Part shown: positions 29,269 through 39,787 of the stretch, piece after piece
Position numbering within the stretch: position 1 is the stretch's first letter
Layout: the number at the start of each line of letters is the position of its first letter
From: Morinoia aosen
Taxonomy: Eukaryota; Arthropoda; Malacostraca; Amphipoda; Talitridae
DNA: 64,000 nucleotides
Direction of reading: 5' to 3'
NCBI GenBank assembly: GCA_030386875.1
Contig: CM059571.1
Span: 23,740,355-23,804,354 of the forward strand
Translations under genes and position numbers: made by a program
Notes under the pieces: model-generated
What the model was told of the DNA's origin: nothing
What the model saw: the letters and a program-made list of their open reading frames with translations, nothing else
Databases searched by the model: none

Positions 29269-30082
29269 ACGCATGCACAGACATACCCACGCACATACCT
29301 ACACCAAACTCGTAAGCATACACAAATGCATTTCTATGCATCGAGGCAATACATACGCATTCTACAGAGTGTCATACGCATAGCGTGCACACGTACACAT
29401 ATATACAAGTAAGCATGTGCGCAAATATCAGCATAAACTAGCCATTATAAACCAGAATTCCAATCGAGGGGAACAGAAAAAATATCTTTTATTATAGCAT
29501 GAATTTTATAAAATTTAGTACTAAAAATAGTGGCACAAGACAGTCTACTTAAGTCAGAAACATGAAATCGATTGTGGGACGTGGATAAGAAAGAAAACAT
29601 TAATGTCCTATAAAGGTTTCATATTAGAAAACAAATCACATTATCTTTGAAATATGGCGCAAATTGTCGGCAATTCATGAACAAACATAGGTATCACATT
29701 ATTATAAGCATATAACTATAAGCAGAATCAGCATATTACTGCAGTATAAATGGATGATCACACAACGAATTTATTTTTAATTTTTTTTACATGGATGCTT
29801 TAAAATTTCAAATTAGAAAAAAAAACACATTATCTTTGTAATATGGTGCAGAATGTCTGCAATTGATAAACACACACACACATAGGTACCATGTTTGCAA
29901 ATGACTTGTTCGCGTTTCTTTCCGGAGTGGCGGTCAAATCATAATACCTACGCATACTTCCAAACTGTTGTGTGATGTCTTGAATTATAAAACAATGAGC
30001 GAGGGAGATTGTTCAGCAATGGAGATACCAGGCAAATGAGATTCGTCAGTACTCATTCAGTATGTTCTGTAACTAAAAATTA

Positions 30083-31240
30083 TTATTGAGACACAAGATG
30101 ACGAGTTATTTTGGCTTTAAATTCTCTAGGTCTTTGAGGGACTTTAATATTCAGGGGAAGTTTGTTCCACAGTAAGGCACCTGATATGGACAGAGCCTTC
30201 TGCCCTAAGTGAGATGAACGATAGTTGACTAAGACATTATTGTTTCTGTTCGGTTTTTGATTGGTTACAGTGGGTGGATGGAAACGCACTATCTCAGCAT
30301 TGCTCTGAGGAAGATATAACGAGGAGAATACGTATTGGGCCTTCTGCAAGAGGAGCCTTTCTTGGATAGGAATCCAGCCGAGTTTATTGAGGAGAGGGGT
30401 TACGTGATCACTTCTTTTGAAATTACCGTAGCATACCACCTTGGCTGCAAAATTCATGCATTTTTGTAAGTCCCTTTGAAGGTATTGAGGTAAGTCTCCC
30501 CATACTAGGCTGCAGTAGTCAATGCGCGATAACACAAGGGATTGAATAGCTAATAATCTGGATTTTTCGTCTAGCATACTTTTTATACGATGAAAAAACA
30601 TTGAAGTTCCGTAGATTTTGTTGCAAGTAGTCTCAACGTGAGATTTGAAGGACATATTTCTATCGAACCAGATACCTAGATTTTTAACTTTTTCTGATGC
30701 ATTAATTTTATCATTTCCAACTGCAAGAGTAAGATCTGAAGTTTTTTTAATTGCATCTTTGGATCCAAAAACAATGCATTGTGTTTTATTAGCATTTAAT
30801 TTGAGACCATTTCGGTCGTACCATGATTTCAGGCTAGTCAGTAAAGTTTCGGCTTTAATTTGCGTCTGTGGTATTTCCGATACTGAACTTGTTATTGCAA
30901 TTTGAACATCATCTGCATACATTGAGATCCGTGTGTTAGAAGGCATTGGAGGGAAATCAATAATGAAAATAGAAAAGAGTAGCGGACCAAGAATGGATCC
31001 TTGGGGAACACCAAAATTGTTTTGAATGAATGGGGACAATTTGTTTTCTATGCGGACTGCATGAGATCGATTTGACAAGTAACTTTCAAACCATTGCGTG
31101 TCTATTCCCAAGTTCAGTATTTTACGTAGAAGTCTTTTATGTTCGACGCTATCGAACGCATTAGAGAGATCAAGTAGCAGCAAGAGTGTTACATTCTTTT
31201 GATCGATGTTACTGTATATTTTTTCAGATATATTGAGCAC
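30083..31240 (-). CDS. LINE reverse transcriptase (CR1/L2-like), N-terminally truncated
   Basis: 385 residues. They contain LLLLDLSNAFDSVEHKRLL (first catalytic Asp), NNFGVPQGSILGPLLFSIF, and ISMYADDVQIAI (YADD active site). SLKSWYDRNGLKLNANKTQC is the thumb-proximal motif of CR1/L2-like enzymes. The C-terminus has LLWNKLPLNIKVPQRPREFK. The upstream RT fingers and endonuclease are missing. No stops or shifts interrupt the remaining frame, so this copy is younger than the relics of the same family at 37768-37985 and 39788-40735. Confidence 0.9.
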   Translation of the reverse strand: MLNISEKIYSNIDQKNVTLLLLLDLSNAFDSVEHKRLLRKILNLGIDTQWFESYLSNRSHAVRIENKLSPFIQNNFGVPQGSILGPLLFSIFIIDFPPMPSNTRISMYADDVQIAITSSVSEIPQTQIKAETLLTSLKSWYDRNGLKLNANKTQCIVFGSKDAIKKTSDLTLAVGNDKINASEKVKNLGIWFDRNMSFKSHVETTCNKIYGTSMFFHRIKSMLDEKSRLLAIQSLVLSRIDYCSLVWGDLPQYLQRDLQKCMNFAAKVVCYGNFKRSDHVTPLLNKLGWIPIQERLLLQKAQYVFSSLYLPQSNAEIVRFHPPTVTNQKPNRNNNVLVNYRSSHLGQKALSISGALLWNKLPLNIKVPQRPREFKAKITRHLVSQ

Positions 31241-31243
31241 AAC

Positions 31244-31600
31244 CCAACATCATCGATATAGTGGTCCGTCCCTTGACGAACCCGGTCGTCGTTCAACGAA
31301 AAAATCTTGCCGAAAATCACGGTCATGATTCGAGGCGCACACCTCACAAAACCTCAGCGCTTTGACCTCAAAGCGTTAGGCACACCCTTAAAATTCACGA
31401 TCTGGTATTGCCACCGATTCTCGTAAACGTGGATCTGCAGGTACGTAGACTTAACACTTCCGAATCTTGTTCCCACACACTCAGCGACCATGCCATCACC
31501 AGTAACATTCGATAAAGCCGTCCAACTCACGATAATCCATGACTGTTTAATATTAAAATATGCGTCGTTATAATGTGGCACTGGTTTTGTGAGTAAGAGC
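31244..31600 (-). pseudogene. pol: Gypsy-like reverse transcriptase relic (proximal part)
   Basis: On the minus strand KSTYLQIHVYENRWQYQIVN and FKGVPNALRSKR are followed by a TGA, then in the same frame GFVRCAPRIMTVIFGKIF and GTDHYIDDV, the active-site YIDD box. The first catalytic Asp expected before STYLQ is Val. It stops at the LINE 5' end (31243) and continues at 27907. The stop and the missing Asp mark it as dead. Confidence 0.7.
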
Positions 31601-31876
31601 TCCGGCTGTTGTAACGCTCCTCATTTACGAGCTCCTGAAGCTGTTATTACGCTCCTCCTTTACGAGCTCCGGAATGTATTGTTGCGCGCTCTTGCCTGAC
31701 TTCCGGGAACGGCTGGTTTTAAGAGGAAGTCTGTAACCGACAGCGGTCAGTACACTGATACGTGCGTACCAGAGTGTTTCCTTACTCCTGCCTTGGTAGT
31801 CTAAAGCTACTGAAACTGTAGTTTGCAGCTACAGCTTAAAAGACCTCATGTTGTGTTGAAAAGAAACTACACGACA
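31601..31876 (+). other. Leader or LTR remnant before a Gypsy gag
   Basis: It contains a degenerate ~32-bp direct repeat ending TTTACGAGCTCC (31607-31675). Downstream is a TTTTAAGAG / TCAGTACACTG pattern that could be promoter-like. It may be the end of a 5' LTR, but no matching 3' LTR was found near 33564, so I leave it open. Confidence 0.35.
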
Positions 31877-33103
31877 ATGATCGGACGGACTTTGTCCTTC
31901 GTGAGAAACTGGGGGGTCGGGGCGGGGTCGGTGGATTTGAGAGGTGCGCCAGCACCGATCGAAATTAACGACCCTGTCTTTGTTGCTGGCAAGATGGCGG
32001 CGGCTGAGATGGCTGCGGCGGTTGGGGCTGGCTATCCGGGATCGTCAGTGCAACCGGCGGGGAGCACGCCGGGCTTGCTCGTGGATGTTGGCATGTTGGC
32101 CAAAATCCTGACTCATGCATGAGGGCCGATTCTGGATCAGTTAGCTAGGCAGCTGCCTAAGTTGACTGGCGATGGATCGATCGATGCGATTGAGTGGCTG
32201 AAAAATCTGGAGAGGCTCTGCCAGCTGAAGCGCGTGGCGCCGACCGACGTCATTGGGTTTATGCTTGATGGCAATGCCCCTCGGATGTTTCGCTGCATGA
32301 CTGTCGGTGAGGCTGCTCAGTGGCAGGTAGGTAGGTCTACGCTAGCAGTGGAATGCGAGCTGCCTGTGCAGGGGGCTTATAGGCGGTATACCGAACGTCG
32401 GCTGGGAGCTGGCGAGTCGGTGGACGTATACCTGGATGACTTGGCGAGTCTAGGTGGGAGGGTGTTGTTGACCCCGGGAGATTTTATTTTTAGGCTCAAA
32501 TTTTGCGAGGGTCTCACCACTGCTCGGTACACTTGGGCAGTTGCGCGGGAGGACGCGTATACTGCGCCGTTCGACGCTGTGGTGTCGAAAGTGCGGAAGA
32601 GAATGGCCGCACAGAGGGCTGTGGCGAGGCGAGGCCAGGGGGCCAAGCTTGGGGAAGACCTTGTTGTTTCTGGGAAGCACCGCAGTGATGGCAGGGGTGC
32701 TTGCTACCGCTGTGGCGGTGCGCACCGCGTGAGGGTGTTCCCGCAGAAGCAAGGTACTGCGGCGCCTGCTGGTAGGGGGTTCGCGAAGGCTACCGTCAGA
32801 AGGAAGTCCGTATGCTTTGTGTGCGGAGAGACCGGGCATTTTGCCTGTGACTGTCCCACGGCAGCTCTGTCTGGGATGGTAGCTGGGCCACGGTTGGTGG
32901 GTCGCGTTTCTTTCCGGAGGACGCCAGTCGGGGCGACGCGTCTTCCTCAATGGAAACCGCGGAAGCCGGGCTTACCGGGGGGTCTTCTCTCTCCGAAGGA
33001 GGTGACGGTGCCCCTTCAGAGAGAGAGGGACCTTGAGCAGCACAAGTGTGTCGCTGAGGCGGGGCGATCTGGGATCGCTCGGAGCGGTTGGTGGTACGAC
33101 TAG
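31877..33103 (+). pseudogene. gag: Gypsy gag with one in-frame stop
   Basis: ATG at 31877 (MIGRTLSFVRNW) opens an Ala/Gly-rich N-terminus. A TGA at 32120-32122 interrupts, and the same frame continues with LDQLARQLPKLTGDG, IEWLKNLERLCQLKRVAPTD (capsid-type Gag) and YTERRLGAGESVDVYLDDLA. Two zinc knuckles follow: a degenerate CYRCGGAHRVRVF and an intact CFVCGETGHFACDC. The frame ends at 33103 and overlaps the protease frame. It is GC-richer than its surroundings, typical of a coding transposon region. Confidence 0.8.
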
Positions 33104-33332
33104 GAGTCGTTTGCCAGTCGTTCGTGCCCTGTTGAATAGTCATTGTTCTTGGTGTCTGGTAGACTCTGGGAGCGAGCGGACGGTGGTTTGTCTGCGGGTG
33201 GTGAGTGGGGCAAGGTTGCTGAGAACCACGGCGGTGTTGCTGACGCCACAGAGCCCAAGGGGCAATGGTCTTCGGCGGAGGGGGCAACTACGGTGCAACT
33301 CCCTTCGCGTTTCCAGTGGGAGTTGTAGTTGA
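33033..33332 (+). pseudogene. pol: Gypsy protease fragment
   Basis: The frame overlaps the end of gag by 70 bp and carries LPVVRALLNSHCSWCLVDSG, the strand leading to a D-S-G aspartic protease active site, then SERTVVCLRVVSGAR. Protease sequence ends soon after (about 33210), and no reverse transcriptase follows. The start is inside the frame; a gag-pro frameshift is plausible. Confidence 0.65.
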
Positions 33333-33522
33333 CGTCTTAAACAGGGAGCCGGTCGAGCCAGCGGCGGATTGCGAGTCGACTGATGATCCCCGGGAAGATG
33401 ACGACGATGAGCGAGACGCTGTTGGCAGTGATGCTGAGGAGCATCGGGAGGAGCCGGAGCCATTGAGGCGGTCGCACAGTGAGCGACGGCGTCCCACATA
33501 CTTGAATGAGTATGAGTGCTAG
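33265..33522 (+). pseudogene. pol: Pol C-terminal tail of an internally deleted Gypsy element
   Basis: An acidic tail (DDPREDDDDERDAVGSDAEE) leads to RRSHSERRRPTYLNEYEC and stop, a common ending of Gypsy integrase polyproteins. It follows the protease within about 50 bp, so the reverse transcriptase, RNase H and integrase (over 2.5 kb) are deleted. A purine tract (CTGGGGGAGATA, 33552-33563) and a TG start follow directly, which supports this as the real 3' end of an internal region. Confidence 0.65.
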
Positions 33523-33565
33523 GCACTACGCAACGTGAGTTTTGTTAGAAACTGGGGGAGATATG

Positions 33566-33717
33566 GTGTCTGCCGCCGCTAGAGGGCGATGCAAAGATGT
33601 GTGCACCAGGTGAGTGAGACAGCCTTCTTGCCGGCGGGCGGCGGACGGTCGCGAGCGTGGCTGTCTCACTCAGCCGGGGCGCACATATTTGCAGCGCCCT
33701 CTCGCGGTGGCAGACAC
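33566..33717. repeat. 59-bp imperfect inverted repeat at the start of the putative 3' LTR
   Basis: Arms 33566-33624 (GTGTCTGCCGCC...GAGACAGCC) and 33659-33717 are reverse complements with some mismatches, separated by a 34-bp GC-rich loop. Each arm includes a GC-rich core, CCGCTAGAGGGCG and CCGCGAGAGGGCG. Confidence 0.85.
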
Positions 33718-33990
33718 AACACAAGCTGAAACGATGTGAGTAGACTACACCGGAGGAGATACCTACTGACATCGTTTCACCCGTGACCACACCTGATGAC
33801 GAAGGCAAGTTATAACCGCTGAGACTCGGCGTGAGGTTGCGGATACTCAAGAGTAAGAGGCTAGATTGGAACGAAACCTCGGAAGGTGTGGCGGTTCTGA
33901 GCGTTCTCTACCATTAGGCAGTCAGCAGTTTACCTCAAAGGCAGGTATATACTCATGTCTGAGCACGAATTGTAGTTCATGATATATATA
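33718..33990 (+). other. Rest of putative Gypsy 3' LTR, no gene
   Basis: No open frame and no match to the upstream leader. Ends in a short (AT)n run that is the target of the next solo LTR. Confidence 0.4.
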
Positions 33991-35900
33991 TGTAGCATTA
34001 GCTACAAAAGTGTAAAATTATAAAATTTCTCATTCGCACTTAAATAGCATAATTATTGACATTAAAAATCTTACTCTAAATTATTATTGATAATTTTCTA
34101 CTTATAATTAGTAATCCTTGAAGTTTTTGTGTAAATGCATAACACATAAAATAACGATCGACATTTTCGAGTTTAAAGCCTCTGAAAAGGGCAACACCGC
34201 GCGGGACGCTTGGCTTTCCGCGTCACTCTCTCGTGCCTCTTTAGCTTGTGCGTTAAAACGTTCTTGTAAGGGAAAGAAATTAAGTGTTCAAATAGAGCAA
34301 ATCTGGTAAAGTATATTGTGTCATTTCTTAATGTGCATTGTGTTTAAGTTCAAGGATCTGGTCAGTATCGTGCTATATTTATAAACATGTAAATAGTCGT
34401 AGGAGTTCGTAAAATAGCGTGGCTCATTCCAAGTGCTATCTCAACATGACGTAGCGTAAATTTTGCGTGTCATGTGCATTTCTTGTGTCAAGATTATAGT
34501 AAGATGCTCAACTATGTCATTTCCTTACTACAAAAATTATATACTTGCAGCTGTCATTATGATATTGAAATTCGCTCATCAAATACTTCGTGAGAGCGCC
34601 ACGACAAATTTGCCGGCGTTTTTTTGTGAAAAATGGCGGAGCGTAAACTGCTGTGTCATGTCATTTCTTATGTTCACTGTATTATGTTTTGAATATTTTT
34701 TTTCTTTTGCTGCAAGAGATACGTTTAGTGTTTCTTTTCTCAGTGTAGATATTATTCTTTTTTACTACAAGATATACTTGCAGTGTTTTTCAGCATGATT
34801 GACATATTAATGAATTTAGGACTGCTTTCTTTTTATTTTTCGTACGGATATAGAGATGTTATCGAGTACGAAATTTATTCATTCATATTCTTGCATTTTT
34901 TAGCTGTTTCGTATTTCAGCTAGATTCCCCGAATCATGATGCTTTAAATCACATGTATTTTCGATAATTCCACAAAAATGGAATAACAGATTATTACTGC
35001 TCTAAAAATCACAAGTATTGTGCTGGCATGCTTATTACTTAAGTCAAGCATAAAGGAACAGCCATTGCCAGTTTGTAACCTTTCTATTTTCTTCCTTGAG
35101 CCTGTAAAGAAATTAATAGCTTGAGTTAAATCTATGGAAGAAGTTCGGGGTTTTCTCCGTGATGGGAAATATACCATTGCAGTGTAGGGATTGTCAGTTG
35201 TGGAATTTTTCCTTGATGCCTCTTCGAGAACCTTCTCATTCAGCGTCTTCGATTATAATCGTCGAGGGTCTGCAATAATTATTGCAGACCCTCGACGGCA
35301 CCAAACACCACAACACACATTCCCTGGGTCTGAGCTTCACATGTAAATTCATGTGGCACATTATCTCTCACTAAACCATCGAGATACACCACGTAAATTG
35401 CTTATTTGTGACGTGAGACGTTCTGACTTTTGATCATATATCACTTTGCAATCACTTGGTTCGGAGCTAGTAGAGCCTAGTATATTACTACAAATGGCTA
35501 CTAATCCACCCGCTCAACCACGACAACTTGCTTTTCACATCGTGGAATTATTCTAAAGTCTGAACCCATAAATAGTGACTCATCCCCACGTCACGGGTGG
35601 AATTGATATTCTGTCAGTCGCTTAAATTACACAGACTGTAAACCTCCACAAACACACTCACTTACACCTGGCCAACGTCATCGCTCGCCGGACCTCGTTT
35701 GCACGGAGTTTCCCATCTAAGAGAAGATCGTCCGAAGTCAAGCACGCCATCGGTCATCACGGCTTCCTTCAATAAAAAGATACAGCTGAGTTATCCCATG
35801 AAGTGTCTTTATTATCCCTCTCTTGCAATTTCGAAAAACACTTAAGAGAAAACGTTTAAGGTTGGATGTTAATAACTAATCATACCCACCAATCTTAACA
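33991..35900 (+). mobile_element. Diverged solo LTR of the CsRn1-type family
   Basis: The start, TGTAGCATTAGCTACAAAAG, matches the reverse complement of the LTR ends at 10269 and 17777 (TGTAGCAATCGCTACA...). Similarity is clear for the first ~350 bp (for instance CATTCGCACTTAAATA and AAAATCTTACTCTAA) and again around AATGGCGGAGC (34632). The end, CCAATCTTAACA, matches the other LTR end (CCAAATCCTAACA). It lies in plus orientation with no internal region. The flanks are TATA/TACA inside an AT repeat. At about 1.9 kb it is shorter than the 2.58-kb young LTRs. Confidence 0.8.
35260..35297. repeat. Perfect 38-bp palindrome in the solo LTR
   Basis: Each 19-bp half (CGTCGAGGGTCTGCAATAA and its reverse complement) is perfect with no spacer. 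The younger LTRs have a different palindrome (7186-7242, 16226-16282) in the interior of the LTR, so the structure rather than the sequence may be kept. Confidence 0.95.
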
Positions 35901-37138
35901 TACATATATATAATATATATATATATATATATCAGGAAGCGCGTGCTTAGGTACGTCTATTTTTACTGCTGAATAAGGGAGTGCGTTTCTTTGGATCCCA
36001 CGGTGATACAACACCGAATCTAGATTTAGCCGACGACATTATGATCATATGTACACTATATATATGTAGAGTAGTCTTTGATACGTACCCTACCATAGAC
36101 GGACAAGGATGAGGAGTTCCGACTGCTCACAAAATTCATAACATTAATGGTGTGTTGTGGTATTTACTTTTCATAACATTCCATTACGCAATGCATTCAT
36201 TCTCTCCTTTATGTGTATGCAACATATAGGGTATGCAGTCTTTCCGTGATCACCAGTGTTTTAACATCTCTAGTAATATACAATATGTACTATTACCTGG
36301 TCCGAATGCAAATTCTCGGTTTATAATTGCAGATTTTTGTTGATGATGGGACAAGGCCCGAAACGTTCGTGTTTAGTGTTGACCACATACAATTTTAAAC
36401 AATATGGATTTCTTTGGTTTTTGCGCTTAACATTTTATTGAACTTGCTAACTACGCAAAATTTACCTTCATTTTAGAAATGGATTGTTGCATAATGTTAA
36501 TCGGAACATTTTACTACACGAATGGAGCAATTCATTATATTGACTGCGTAAGTAATGCTGTCATAATGTACAGTACTTCCGAGCGTCAGAAACGAAAAAT
36601 TGTCAAACGTGGCTAGTAAAAGCATTACAGGACACGAATAAATATTTGAAAAACATTTTCACTTGTGAACTCGTGTCTCAATATTAATTTTGGTGCACTG
36701 ATGGGATGGACCGGCAGGCACTTCAATAATTTCACACCGTCAAATGCTTGTGTAAAAATATGCGAGAGTGTTCAACAATTGAGCGTTGATCTTAATTGAC
36801 TTTTTATCATAGATCGATGTCCGCTGCCACTCGAGATACAGTGATGAAGACCAAGGAAACTTGAAATTGAATGAGTTTCGAAAACGTCGAAGCTCGAGGA
36901 AATTTGCAGGTCAAGACGAAGTCTCCGAGTATCGCTCATATAAAGTTACTAATTTAATTTTCATAGGTGAAATATTTACTACTATTGACGCAAGGACTTA
37001 ACAATAACAGTACAGCGAAGTGGTGTCTGAGGTAACCTAACAGGTTGATTGTTACCATAGAAAATGCAGTTTTTTGGGTAAAATAAAGGACACCGGCTTA
37101 TCAATTCTCCCCTCCTTGGCGTGCCCACGTATATAATA
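35901..37138. other. No gene seen; (TA)n microsatellite at the left end
   Basis: A (TA)n run lies at about 35904-35934. The rest is AT-rich without convincing ORFs. Two spots (36349 and 36841) contain TGATGA...CGAAA patterns often seen in old retroelement ends. Confidence 0.5.
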
Positions 37139-37656
37139 TCAGGTGGGCCAAAAGAAGTCACCCCATAGTAATATGCCTTTTTTGTGCAGATTGCGCCCAA
37201 TGTGAAATCTGTTTTGACATTTGTGAAGTTGACAGATGTAAATATCGGACAGAGTAAATATCGGTTGTGGCTCGCCTGATTTCTCGTTTTAGCGATTTGG
37301 ACCGGCCCGCAAGATCGCCCGATTTGACCGTTCCAGACTTTTTTCTTTGTTTTTTTTTGAAGTCCCGTGTGTATGTGAACAAGCCCGAGACCCTGGAAGC
37401 ACTTAAGGACAACATTCGACATGAGTGCGAGAATCTGTCGCTCGAAGTTCTCGCCAAAGTGACGAAAAATGCCATAAAACGAGCCCGTATAGCAATCAAT
37501 GGTGGCGGCGCCCATTTGGCCGATATCATCTTCTCGACTTAAACAATATAATTGTAAAGGTTCAAATAAACATATTAAAAAAACAGAATCGAGGTTTTTT
37601 ATTTCTAAAAAAATTAGAGCCAAACAACTTCGGATGACTTCATTTGGCCCACCCTG
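37139..37656 (+). mobile_element. Internally deleted mariner-like element
   Basis: Terminal inverted repeats of about 25 bp ([TA]TCAGGTGGGCCAAAAGAAGTCA and the complement of GACTTCATTTGGCCCACCCTG[TA]) are flanked by TA, the mariner target. Inside, only about 90 C-terminal codons of transposase remain. A full mariner is about 1.3 kb; this copy is 518 bp. Confidence 0.85.
37267..37542 (+). pseudogene. Mariner transposase, C-terminal fragment
   Basis: RSPDLTVPDFFL holds the third catalytic Asp region of the D,D34D class (Asp in PDFF). It is followed by LKSRVYVNKPETLEALKDNI and, at the end, NGGGAHLADIIFST and stop, a typical mariner C-terminus. The DNA-binding domain and the first two catalytic Asp residues are deleted. 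A plus-strand poly(T) (37345-37354) encodes an odd CFFLK insertion. It cannot be active. Confidence 0.85.
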
Positions 37657-37767
37657 TACGTTCTAACGTACGGGTGACTACATCATCCACGCATCTATCG
37701 AAACTTGAGAAAGCAATGAGAGAAAGTATTTCGTAACTGTTACTTCAAAATGTTCTGCAGCATATAG
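37657..37767. other. Short spacer after mariner
   Basis: No gene; possibly the 3' untranslated relic of the LINE at 37768. Confidence 0.4.
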
Positions 37768-37985
37768 TTATTGTTGAGACTAAATCTGACGTGCTATTTT
37801 AAACTTGAATTCTTTAATTTTTGTTCCACAGTACGGCAGTTGATATTGATAGGACTTTTTGGCCGAGGTCAGATGAGCGGTAGTTCACTAAGACATTATT
37901 TCTCCGATTCGGTTTGTGGTCCGTTACAGTGAGGGAAATGCTGTATAATATCAGCATTGCTTTGAAGGTTGTTTAAAAAGGAGAT
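37768..37985 (-). pseudogene. Old relic of the 30-kb LINE family (3' coding end)
   Basis: It aligns by eye with 30083-30310: GTTCCACAGTA(A/C)GGCA, GATGA(A/G)CG(A/G)TAGTT and CACTAAGACATTATT / GACTAAGACATTATT are shared. Small indels have destroyed the frame. It covers only the C-terminal part of the reverse transcriptase ORF. Confidence 0.75.
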
Positions 37986-39787
37986 ATGTCACAAAAAAAA
38001 AATAAAATCTTTAATTTCTTAACAAAGTCGGTACATAATATGCGTTAAAGCCAATTAGATTATAAAATTTTGTCACATAAGGGTCCTAAATTCTTAGAAA
38101 ATCTATGAGAAGTAGGTTATCACCATGTCAGTGATTAAATATTTAGTGGGAAATTAATCAATATGCATGTAAGTTTCACTTTAGGCACGTGGTCTCAAAG
38201 CTAATAAATAGTGTAAATACTTATGAAAAATGTATTGGAGGATAGCCTATGCTTACCTTCAGTAGCGCAGCCAGGGGGGGAGCCACGGGGGCCATGCCCT
38301 CCCACCACAAAATTTTCGGTTGGCTGAGTCACTGCTTACCCTCACACGTGAGCTTAGACTTCTAAGGCTGGCGTTGATATTGGGGAAAGTGTAATGGGTG
38401 GAAATAAATGATTATGCATTTAAAATTTAGAAATGAACTTTAAGAAAATTGAAACTAGTCTTTCGGATATACATATCAATAATTGCGTAACATGTAACCA
38501 GCTTGGGGAATGCTTTACTACGTAACAAAATTTTTTATTCAAATCTCATACCAAATGTTATTGACTCAAAAGATTACAAGAACTCTGAAACGGGGAAAAG
38601 CTGTTGCACAAGGCCAACAAAAACGCTTTACTGCACGGAAAAAGGAAAACGAAATATTTATTTGCAAAAAAAGTTCATAGAAAAAGCCAACGAACTAAAT
38701 TTTAAAACTTCCCTTGGATAATTTTTTTTACCTAGTTGCTGGAAATAAAACATAAAGTATTCTAATGCTAATGCCTCTGGCAGGGGTCTAACCGACTGCG
38801 AGAAATGTAGTAAAAATACGCGTTCCTAGTTCGCCATATTTTATAGAAAAAATACACCCAAAACACTCTAGTCAACAGATAAAATACCTTAAAAAGTTTT
38901 TTTAGGAAATGGTCGGCCAACATAAATAAAAAAATATTGTACTACACGCGCGAAACAAAAGTCAAATAAACAAACGTATTCGCAGGAATAAATATCCATG
39001 CTTGTTTATAGTAAAATGTTTTAGAAATAGGTGAAGTAATTGGTTATGAATCGTTAGCCTCAGATAAGTTTTTTTTTATTTATTTATATTTTGAAATACA
39101 GAAACATGCGTTGCTCACTAGGGTAACGATGAATGTCTTTTATAGCAGTTCACCAGAAACAAATTATTTTCTGAAACACGAAGTTATTGCTGTATAACAG
39201 TTTGATACTAACTGGTCGTACAGCGATTAAGGGATACAATCGTCATGATTTTCAGTTTTCATTCTTTTTGAATTAAAACGAAACACTCCATTCAGCTATA
39301 TTGATCTGACACACTCTCGTATAGTTCAGTGTATTCGAAATGTTTTAAACAGAAATCACAAAATGAGCTGGTATCTAACTTCCTGGTGTCATATAAAATC
39401 AAGTTACAGTCAGAGGACAAAAAACGTTCAAGTGTCTAATTTTCATGTTATTTCCAATAATAACAGACAGTGATACTTGAGATAGAGTGAAAACACAGTT
39501 GTATACTAAAATTGTTTAAAAGTTACGAATAGTGTCAACATTTCTACGAATTCAAAGATTACAAATGCGCAGAATTGTGATTATAGGATCTACTTTCCTT
39601 TACAGGCTATAGTGTGAGGTGTTCACAGTAGGTCTGGTGAGGAACGCGGAATCGACAATGCTGCCGAAAGAAACGCCATCATGTTTGCAAGTTAATAATT
39701 AACTCTAGTATAGAAGTTTCAGCATCACAGAGTTTGAAATACTGACCTTTAAAGAGTGTTTGAGTGAAACGCTCGCCTTGCATTCTT
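37986..39787. other. No gene seen
   Basis: AT-rich. A G-rich patch at about 38267-38310 (GTAGCGCAGCCAGGGGGGGA) resembles the terminal sequence of some invertebrate hAT-like DNA transposons, but no partner end was found. Confidence 0.45.

Larger units (their letters stand above)
27908..31243 (-). mobile_element. 5'-truncated CR1/L2-like LINE with an expanded 3' region
   Basis: On the minus strand the element starts inside its reverse transcriptase (about 31243), codes to 30083, and has a 2.1-kb 3' region ending in AATAAA (near 27943) and a (TTTC)n tail (about 27908-27937). Gypsy-like RT sequence flanks it on both sides: ...GTDHYIDDV upstream and VLRAQELREYL downstream. It is therefore an insertion next to that element's active-site codons. 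TTGT is present at both joins, but this is too short to call a duplication. Confidence 0.8.

Noticed and set aside
28320-29280. CRISPR-like array.
   Set aside because: The repeats are 290 bp and directly adjacent without spacers, in a eukaryotic LINE 3' region.
32377-33850. Minus-strand ORFs of 89-166 codons over the Gypsy gag/protease region.
   Set aside because: They are opposite-strand shadows in GC-rich coding sequence; the plus strand carries the zinc knuckles and protease motif.
36341-36385. TGATGATGGGACAAGGCCCGAAACG resembles a hammerhead ribozyme core; a weaker one lies at 36841.
   Set aside because: The short stem II can form, but I could not pair stem I, and stem III would have only two base pairs. 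A self-cleaving fold is not supported.
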